Shown here one piece after another: positions 8,614 through 12,563 of a DNA stretch of 12,563 nucleotides (within the stretch, counting starts at the first letter, position 1; each line of letters begins with the position of its first letter). The position numbers and the translations under genes are program-made. Under the pieces are notes generated by a model. The model did not search any database. It was not told the DNA's origin and was given only the letters and a program-made list of their open reading frames with translations. This stretch comes from an uncultured Bacteroidales bacterium (lineage in GTDB: Bacteria > Bacteroidota > Bacteroidia > Bacteroidales > P3): the NCBI GenBank assembly GCA_905236405.1, contig CAJOQB010000040.1, positions 1 through 12,563 on the forward strand. Direction: 5' to 3'.

Positions 8614-8635
8614 CTGTTTAAGAGTTAAACTGTTG

Positions 8636-9040
8636 TCAGTCTTCGTCGTACCACATATGTTTGATGGTAAAGACGATAAGATAAATATCGTCTTCGTCGA
8701 TAGAAAGCACCTTGATGAGTTCGTTCTCGAGGTCGAACATGTAGGTGTATTTGTTGCCGACATCCGACCTCACATTGAATGTGTAGAGACTGGCATCCTC
8801 GTCATATTCTTTGTCCGTGATATAGTATGTTGACTTTATCGTAGGCGTGGTGTGGGTGAACATGGTGACGTCATCGTTCAACTCAAAAAGTGAGTTCTCG
8901 TCGTAACCATTGATGAGGTCATACTCTCTTGTGTATTCGTTGTAGTGGTAGAGTGACCGGTGGGTGCAGCTGAAAAAAGCCTGAGCCGATATGGTCCAAC
9001 CCAGAGACAACAGCACCAAAGTGATAAGTATTCTTTTCAT
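8636..9040 (-). CDS. Small exported protein of unknown function
   Basis: This 134-aa protein is not recognised. Residues 1-21 (ending TISAQA) are a clear Sec signal peptide with a basic start and hydrophobic core, and there is no lipobox. The mature part is acidic and rich in Tyr, Asp and Glu, with alternating beta-like patterns such as 'STYYITDKEYDEDASLYTF' and 'DIYLIVFTIKHMWYDED', suggesting a small secreted beta-sheet domain. A single Cys25 lies four residues after the cleavage site. The gene starts 18 nt after the stop of the Sel1-repeat gene on the same strand, so the two are probably one transcript. Function cannot be assigned; periplasmic location is inferred from the signal peptide. 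Confidence 0.75.
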   Translation of the reverse strand: MKRILITLVLLSLGWTISAQAFFSCTHRSLYHYNEYTREYDLINGYDENSLFELNDDVTMFTHTTPTIKSTYYITDKEYDEDASLYTFNVRSDVGNKYTYMFDLENELIKVLSIDEDDIYLIVFTIKHMWYDED

Positions 9041-9058
9041 TGCTGTAAGGGTTTAAGG

Positions 9059-10024
9059 TTACCAACTGTATCCCAAACGGGTGAGAGCCTCCTGGGCTTC
9101 TTGGTTGTCCTGGCGGGCAGCTTTGCGATACCAAGACACGGCTGTTGTGATATCTTCGGTCACACCGTATCCATTCTCGTAGAAGGCACCCAAAAAGGTT
9201 TGTGCCATAGCGTTGTCTTGGTTGGCCGATTTACGTATCCATTCTACTGCCAACGAGGGGTCTTTTTCCACGCCCTCGCCTGTCACATAGCATGCACCGA
9301 GCAATAATTGTGCACCGCTGTTGTTTTGATTAGCGGATTTACGCAGCAAATCCACGGCTTTAGCATAGTCGGGATCTCCGCCATAACCGTAATAATAATA
9401 CGCACCCAACATATACTGTGCATCTGCATTTCCAAAATTGGCTGAACGCTGCAAATAGGGTAATGCCTCGTCATATTCCTCAAACAAATAGGCTATTGCA
9501 CCTGTCAAATAATCATCATCGGCATCCTCTTTGGTGTAACTGCCTTTGGGAGTCAGAGAACCTTCGGACGATGTTGACGTGGCGATACCGCTTGTTCTGT
9601 TGACACGGTTCAGGTTCTTCTGGGCGTTGCGACTCTTTCCGAGTGCCAATTTGTACCATTCGCTGGCCATTGCATAGTCCTTTTTTACGCCATAGCCATG
9701 CTCGTAGCAGTAGCCGAGGTTGTTCTGGGCTTTGGCATAGCCTTGGGTGGCCGACTTGCGGTACCATTGGGCAGCCTTAGTGTAGTCTTTCTCCACACCC
9801 AAGCCGTGTTGGTAGCACCATCCCAGGTTGTTCTGAGCCCTGTCGTAGCCATATTCGGCAGCTTTCTTGTAGAGAGCGGCGGCAATGACATAGTCTTTCT
9901 GAGCATAGTACTCGTTGCCACGACTATAGTCGCGTTGGGCCGATTTCATTGTGTAGGTCTGAGCCATCAATGATCCCATGGTGAAAAATGCGAGGATCAA
10001 TCCAAACAGATATTTTTTCTTCAT
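9059..10024 (-). CDS. Exported Sel1-like repeat (SLR) protein
   Basis: This 321-aa exported scaffold protein is built of Sel1-like alpha-helical repeats, which usually mediate protein-protein contacts. The start is the ATG at 10024, because it begins a textbook signal peptide (residues 1-22, MKKKYLFGLI... to MAQ). The open frame runs on to a TTG at 10117, but the extra 31 residues have no sensible N terminus. Repeats occupy about 31-137 and 170-318, with hallmark strings such as 'AQNNLGWCYQHGLGVEKDY', 'AQNNLGYCYEHGYGV', 'AQYMLGAYYYYGYG' and 'AQTFLGAFYENGYGV'. A Ser/Thr-rich linker at about 140-168 splits them into two groups. The gene is followed 18 nt later by a small exported protein. Candidate TAnnTTTG boxes lie upstream at 10148 and 10181. 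The bound partner is unknown. Confidence 0.9.
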   Translation of the reverse strand: MKKKYLFGLILAFFTMGSLMAQTYTMKSAQRDYSRGNEYYAQKDYVIAAALYKKAAEYGYDRAQNNLGWCYQHGLGVEKDYTKAAQWYRKSATQGYAKAQNNLGYCYEHGYGVKKDYAMASEWYKLALGKSRNAQKNLNRVNRTSGIATSTSSEGSLTPKGSYTKEDADDDYLTGAIAYLFEEYDEALPYLQRSANFGNADAQYMLGAYYYYGYGGDPDYAKAVDLLRKSANQNNSGAQLLLGACYVTGEGVEKDPSLAVEWIRKSANQDNAMAQTFLGAFYENGYGVTEDITTAVSWYRKAARQDNQEAQEALTRLGYSW

Positions 10025-10147
10025 GTTGTTATTTGTTTTATTGGTGATTATTATTGATTCAAAAGGATGTCTATCGGTTAATTGATGAGGAACAATGCTG
10101 GCTAAAAACAATCTCAATAGTTTTGTTTATAGTGGTTTGTGCAGTTG

Positions 10148-10155
10148 CAAAGATA
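10148..10155 (-). promoter_or_regulatory. Candidate -7 box (TATCTTTG) upstream of the Sel1 gene
   Basis: The minus-strand TATCTTTG matches TAnnTTTG exactly. It lies 123 nt upstream of the ATG at 10024, leaving a long AT-rich leader. No TTTG was found at 19-21 nt spacing; the nearest is 25 nt away, in the second box at 10181-10188. Confidence 0.4.
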
Positions 10156-10178
10156 AAAATGTCAGACAAGATTGTTGC

Positions 10179-10233
10179 TGCAAATATAGCAAATTTTTTG
10201 AATTGAGTTGTTATTATGTATTAATCCACCTTT
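10179..10233. repeat. Repeat copy 1 of a ~55-58 bp direct pair bounding the accessory island
   Basis: The plus strand opens with TGCAAATATAGCAAA (10179-10193), then a short variable AT stretch, then a 30-nt core at 10204-10233 that begins TGAGTTGTTA and ends ACCTTT. The core matches copy 2 (12480-12509) at 27 of 30 positions by eye. The left block matches at 14 of 15, with a 3-nt length difference in between. Copy 1 ends 1 nt before the stop codon of the truncated Rhs core (10235-10237), so it marks the left border of the Rhs-like material. Confidence 0.75.
10181..10188 (-). promoter_or_regulatory. Candidate -7 box (TATATTTG) at the end of repeat copy 1
   Basis: The minus-strand TATATTTG follows TTTGC within the conserved edge of the repeat. 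The same position in repeat copy 2 carries TATCTTTG. Conservation of this box at the same place in both copies is the main reason to think it works as a promoter. Confidence 0.35.
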
Positions 10234-10234
10234 A

Positions 10235-10687
10235 TTATATCGAATCTCTTCCATCCATGTCCATCAGCTTCGCATAGGGAGAGATGCTCGGGTACTTGTC
10301 TGCCATCGGGTCGACAGAGAGCCACAGGGTCATCAGGTCGTGGTCCATGTAGCGGGCACCGAAGTAGCCGTAGCCCGTTTCATCGTCCTTCTCTTTGCCG
10401 GTGAAAGTGTAGCGCTCGTGGTAGGAGGTGCCTGCGGCCCGCTGGTCGATATATCTCTCGCCGAAGGGGAGGTACTGCAGGTGCTGGACGGGAATGCCGC
10501 TGGCGTCGGTAATCCAGCTGGCGCCGCCCAGATGGTCGGAGTGGTAGAAGAAGGCGGGCTCGTCGTCGTCGCGCTGCGTCTCGTATTCGACGAGCAGGCT
10601 CCGGAAGTTGACATCGTCTTCAAGCAGCGGGTCGGCGATACTCTCCACAACTGGAATCACATTGTTTCTTCCTCTGTATTGACTCAT
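10235..10687 (-). pseudogene. Orphan Rhs core fragment, truncated at both ends
   Basis: This 150-aa fragment covers the C-terminal end of an Rhs/YD-repeat shell. It carries 'FFYHSDHLGGASWITDASG' (about 47-64), 'QYLPFGERY', 'YTFTGKEKDDETGYGYFGARY' (about 93-113) and 'DPMADKYPSISPYA' (126-139). Full Rhs proteins have hundreds to more than a thousand residues of YD repeats before this point; here only about 45 residues precede it, from an ATG at 10687. In intact homologues SPYA is followed by a conserved Y-C-x-W-N-P segment before K-L-x-D-P-D-G-R-D. Here A139 is joined directly to KLMDMDGRD, an apparent in-frame loss of about 7 codons. The frame stops two residues after GRD, just where the variable toxin domain should begin. 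It is clearly GC-richer than the upstream immunity-like gene, which ends 26 nt before it. It is best read as a displaced core of an orphan-tip array that has lost its toxin, not a working effector. Confidence 0.8.
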
Positions 10688-10713
10688 GATTTATATCGTT
10701 ACCAAATAACAAC

Positions 10714-11601
10714 TTAATTTTCGGATAATTTAACAATACTAAACGACAACCCTGAAATATTATTCTCCTTTACAATATCAAAGAATTTTTTTGAGCATAA
10801 ATACAATGGTTCGGGTTGTAACAAGCCTCTTCTTACCCCAACATATTGTGAAGTTTTCATGAAATCACATTGGTGTTCAGGATGTTTCTTTATATATAAC
10901 TCAGACAAAAGACGTAATCCCATTAAATCTTTGTTGGGACATACATATATTTCTTTTGGTATCGCTATTTCATGTCCACATATGTTTATTTTTTTTTCAC
11001 TACTTTGGGGAATATTTATAGTGTCAAAAAAATCAATTCCAAATCGTGTTTTCTTCGAAATATCTACACGCATCACGGCATCCAATTGCATAAAACGCAA
11101 TGATTTTTTTTTATTAATTAGTATGGGTTGGAGTAACAATCCACATAGTTTGTGATTAAAGACTAATTCGCAAAATCTTTCTGAAACAATTATTTCCCCA
11201 CTAATGGTTTTAAAAATATCATATTCTTTCAAAGACGGTATTTTCGTTAGATTTAATGTGCTTATTTGTTTTCTCCCCGCTCCACATATAGGACATGACC
11301 CATTATCATCATACTTTGTTCCACATTCTTCTCCACATGGTTCGATCACATTGTTTATCTTTACATGAAACAATTCTGCGTTATCTATCTCTATGTCAGA
11401 GTAATTATATACAACATCCCAATCGTAATATAGATTATTATCTGTTTTTTCGTTTATTTGATGAATATAATCAATGTTTTTAACATCGTCAAATGGCAAA
11501 AGTACAGATACAGAATCTTTACCCATTGAATAGCACTGGCACTTGTTTTTCAATAAATCCCAGTATCTCTTATTAATACAAAATTTTACAAAACTTTTCA
11601 T
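10714..11601 (-). CDS. Candidate immunity protein with paired Cys motifs (SitI6/double-CXXCG-like)
   Basis: This is a 295-aa cytosolic protein with no signal peptide or TM segment. Two cysteine pairs, C89-x3-C93-G and C103-x2-C106-G, form a likely zinc knuckle. The region near 253-268 (YVGVRRGLLQPEPLYL) and the C-terminal block (FFDIVKENNISGLSFSIVKL) resemble the double-CXXCG family seen as immunity proteins to polymorphic toxins (SitI6 type). I make that link from memory of the pattern, so family assignment is moderate. The gene starts 2 nt after the stop of a 54-codon remnant that looks like a toxin C-terminus, and it ends 26 nt before an Rhs core fragment. This is the classic position of an immunity gene between a toxin tip and the next orphan core. 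It is AT-rich, unlike the 0-10 kb part, consistent with horizontal acquisition. The reading frame is intact, so it may still protect against neighbours' toxins. A zinc-ribbon protein of other function remains possible. Confidence 0.65.
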   Translation of the reverse strand: MKSFVKFCINKRYWDLLKNKCQCYSMGKDSVSVLLPFDDVKNIDYIHQINEKTDNNLYYDWDVVYNYSDIEIDNAELFHVKINNVIEPCGEECGTKYDDNGSCPICGAGRKQISTLNLTKIPSLKEYDIFKTISGEIIVSERFCELVFNHKLCGLLLQPILINKKKSLRFMQLDAVMRVDISKKTRFGIDFFDTINIPQSSEKKINICGHEIAIPKEIYVCPNKDLMGLRLLSELYIKKHPEHQCDFMKTSQYVGVRRGLLQPEPLYLCSKKFFDIVKENNISGLSFSIVKLSEN

Positions 11602-11603
11602 TT

Positions 11604-11768
11604 TTATGGTATTGGATATTTGCTATATACAGATTTCAGTATTCTTTCAAGAAGATCCGCGGAAGGAGGATTTTGTCCGTATTTATACGTATTACGGAAT
11701 TCATTTGTTATTACTTGATGGTATGCTCCGTCTAGGCGATATGAAAACGGTGTGTCATTGGGGTTGCT
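11604..11768 (-). pseudogene. 3' remnant of a probable polymorphic-toxin gene
   Basis: A 54-codon open stretch with no start codon ends in TAA at 11604-11606. It reads like real protein, starting around NPNDTPFSYR and including 'LDGAYHQVITNEFR' and a final '...KSVYSKYPIP'. An in-frame TGA lies directly upstream at 11769-11771. It has no ATG and cannot be expressed as it stands. It is GC-richer than the gene upstream of it. The 2-nt gap to the next ATG implies translational coupling of the original pair. I cannot name the toxin family. The identification as a toxin tail comes from position before the immunity-like gene and after/before Rhs material, and from the Tyr-His-x2-Ile-x2-x-Phe pattern, which recalls several nuclease-type tips but is not diagnostic. 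The upstream part was replaced by, or fused to, the AT-rich gene ending at 11755. Confidence 0.6.
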
Positions 11769-12405
11769 TCAAGAAGCGAATGCCACCTTGTATTTTATAA
11801 ATTAAATCATCTTCACAAACACTATCACAATAAAAACACTCCCACTTTTTTTCATTATAACAAAAAACATTCCTTTGATGAGTTTTATAAAAAACAGAAC
11901 CATTCTTAAAAAAAGAAACAGAATCGCGATAATGAATAACACTATCTGTCAGATAATAATAATCATAATCCCATAACCTACCTTCTATACGTCCAATAGA
12001 ATACCCATTATAGTAGTAATGGTACTCTTCTTTTATTATATATTTCTTCTTTTTTCTTCGAACGCTGATACACTGTGTTCGGCCCTCAATTAATGTGTCT
12101 TTGTTATATACATCATGCATATAATCGTATCGGATTATTATTGTGTCTTCTATATTGTTATAAATGTATGGTTGAAAATCGCTGTTTGTGATAGTACACT
12201 TTTCATTACCTCTTCCACATTTAACATATAAGATATTTTTGTTATTATTTGAAAATAAAAATATTGTATCATTGCTATTTGTATAAAATATCTGACAAGG
12301 ATAATAACTGTCCTTAGTGGAGCAACTGCTTAATGCTATAAAAAATGGTATAAAAAAATCATTAATCTTCCCATATGGCAGAATAGTTTTGGATATGTTT
12401 ATCAA
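11755..12405 (-). CDS. AT-rich putative lipoprotein of unknown function, start uncertain
   Basis: This protein of up to 216 aa is not recognised. The frame begins at a TTG (12403-12405), with a TAA two codons further upstream (12409-12411). No in-frame ATG occurs before about residue 95. Residues about 17-28 (DFFIPFFIALSSC) look like a lipoprotein signal with Cys28 in the lipobox. A more natural start, the ATG at 12372-12374 giving MGRLMI, is in another frame. It would join this protein if the 7-T run at 12352-12358 had one more T. The mature part is rich in Tyr, Asp, Asn and Ile with beta-like alternation (IRYDYMHDVY, EYHYYYNGYS, LWDYDYYYLTD). The C terminus (IYKIQGGIRFLKQPQ) runs into the toxin remnant and overlaps it by 14 nt in another frame, so its last ~12 residues may not be original. 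A promoter box sits at 12454. It may be an immunity or surface lipoprotein of the island; no function can be assigned. Confidence 0.5.
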   Translation of the reverse strand: MINISKTILPYGKINDFFIPFFIALSSCSTKDSYYPCQIFYTNSNDTIFLFSNNNKNILYVKCGRGNEKCTITNSDFQPYIYNNIEDTIIIRYDYMHDVYNKDTLIEGRTQCISVRRKKKKYIIKEEYHYYYNGYSIGRIEGRLWDYDYYYLTDSVIHYRDSVSFFKNGSVFYKTHQRNVFCYNEKKWECFYCDSVCEDDLIYKIQGGIRFLKQPQ

Positions 12406-12451
12406 TGTTTATATTCAATATTTTGTGTATTTTACAAAAGTGATAAGACGT

Positions 12452-12509
12452 TGCAAAGATAGCAAAAAAAAGAATAAAATGAGTTGTTAGTATGTATTAA
12501 TTTACCTTT
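12452..12509. repeat. Repeat copy 2 of the ~55-58 bp direct pair bounding the accessory island
   Basis: The plus strand opens with TGCAAAGATAGCAAA (12452-12466) and, after an A-rich stretch, has the 30-nt core at 12480-12509 (TGAGTTGTTA... to ACCTTT). Same orientation as copy 1, about 2.3 kb apart. Differences in the core are one T/G and a CC/TT doublet. It lies just upstream of the putative lipoprotein gene on the minus strand. Confidence 0.75.
12454..12461 (-). promoter_or_regulatory. Candidate -7 box (TATCTTTG) in repeat copy 2
   Basis: The minus-strand TATCTTTG matches TAnnTTTG. It lies 48 nt upstream of the TTG at 12405 and 79 nt upstream of the out-of-frame ATG at 12374. It is the natural promoter for the AT-rich minus-strand genes of the island. 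No clear -33 TTTG is seen; the conserved repeat core occupies that region instead. Confidence 0.4.
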
Positions 12510-12563
12510 TATTTCTTGTTGTGGGGGGTGGGGTGGGGTATTCTATATAGTAATGTGAAAAAA
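12510..12563. other. Terminal non-coding stretch with a G-rich tract
   Basis: After repeat copy 2 the plus strand carries a short G-rich tract (12521-12538, runs of 6, 4 and 4 G separated by single T's) and then AT-rich sequence to the window end. No gene or terminator is seen. With only three G runs it does not make a canonical three-tier quadruplex by itself. Confidence 0.3.

Noticed and set aside
10025..10117. Extension of the Sel1 protein to the TTG at 10117
   Set aside because: The extra 31 residues would bury a perfect signal peptide inside the protein, and the ATG at 10024 is the obvious start.
11543..11800. Plus-strand 85-codon open frame in the island
   Set aside because: It is antisense to the toxin remnant and the immunity start. 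The minus strand makes more protein-like sense and fits the operon.
12521..12538. G-rich tract as a possible G-quadruplex
   Set aside because: There are three runs of four or more G's, so a canonical four-run, three-tier structure is not possible without an extra strand or run. It is also cut off from context by the window end.
1..12563. tRNA, rRNA, CRISPR array, transposase or recombinase gene
   Set aside because: None was seen on either strand. The only repeat pair found is the two-copy element at 10179 and 12452, which has no CRISPR-like regular spacing and no transposase between the copies.

Overview
The window looks like chromosomal DNA from a member of the Bacteroidales (Bacteroidota). 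The evidence is an FtsE-type ATPase of the Bacteroidota kind, a TonB-dependent receptor with a DUF4625-like lipoprotein, promoter boxes of the Bacteroidales TAnnTTTG type, few classical Shine-Dalgarno sites, and an Rhs-core remnant with the Bacteroidales-style DHLG/FTGKEKD/YFGARY signature. Genus cannot be fixed from what is visible.

Layout. (1) 1-612, plus strand: the 3' part of an FtsE-like ABC ATPase, cut by the window edge and closed by a bidirectional hairpin terminator. (2) 663-3707, minus strand: a three-gene unit read from right to left. It encodes a small membrane protein with a CxxCxxC loop, a TonB-dependent outer-membrane receptor with a His-rich N terminus, and a His-rich lipoprotein. 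Together they suggest a metal-ion uptake cassette; the ion is not known. (3) 3859-8556, plus strand: one very large gene (1565 aa) with a DUF4011 N terminus, split SF1 helicase motifs, a Vsr/MTES_1575-like endonuclease-fold domain and a DUF3320-like C terminus. This architecture occurs in defence-associated proteins. It is divergent from the metal cassette and ends at a second bidirectional terminator. (4) 8636-10024, minus strand: an exported Sel1-repeat protein followed by a small exported protein of unknown function.

(5) 10179-12509 is an accessory island. Most of it is visibly more AT-rich than the rest. It is bounded by two direct copies of a ~55-58 bp sequence that I could align by eye. 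Read on the minus strand it contains an AT-rich putative lipoprotein gene with a doubtful start, a 54-codon 3' remnant of an unrecognised gene (probably a polymorphic toxin), a 295-aa cysteine-motif protein starting 2 nt after that remnant (probably the cognate immunity protein), and a GC-rich orphan Rhs core fragment. The core fragment has lost its N-terminal repeats, part of its conserved block and its toxin tip. This is the order expected for a decayed Rhs orphan-tip array: toxin end, immunity gene, next displaced core, then (missing) next toxin. Each repeat copy ends in a Bacteroidales -7 box pointing leftward, so it could be a shared promoter/regulatory module, a recombination footprint, or both.

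The island and its repeats are the most unusual part of the window. The metal cassette and the helicase-nuclease are recognisable families with some odd details: an Asn where Asp is expected in the nuclease domain, and a possibly leaderless promoter.
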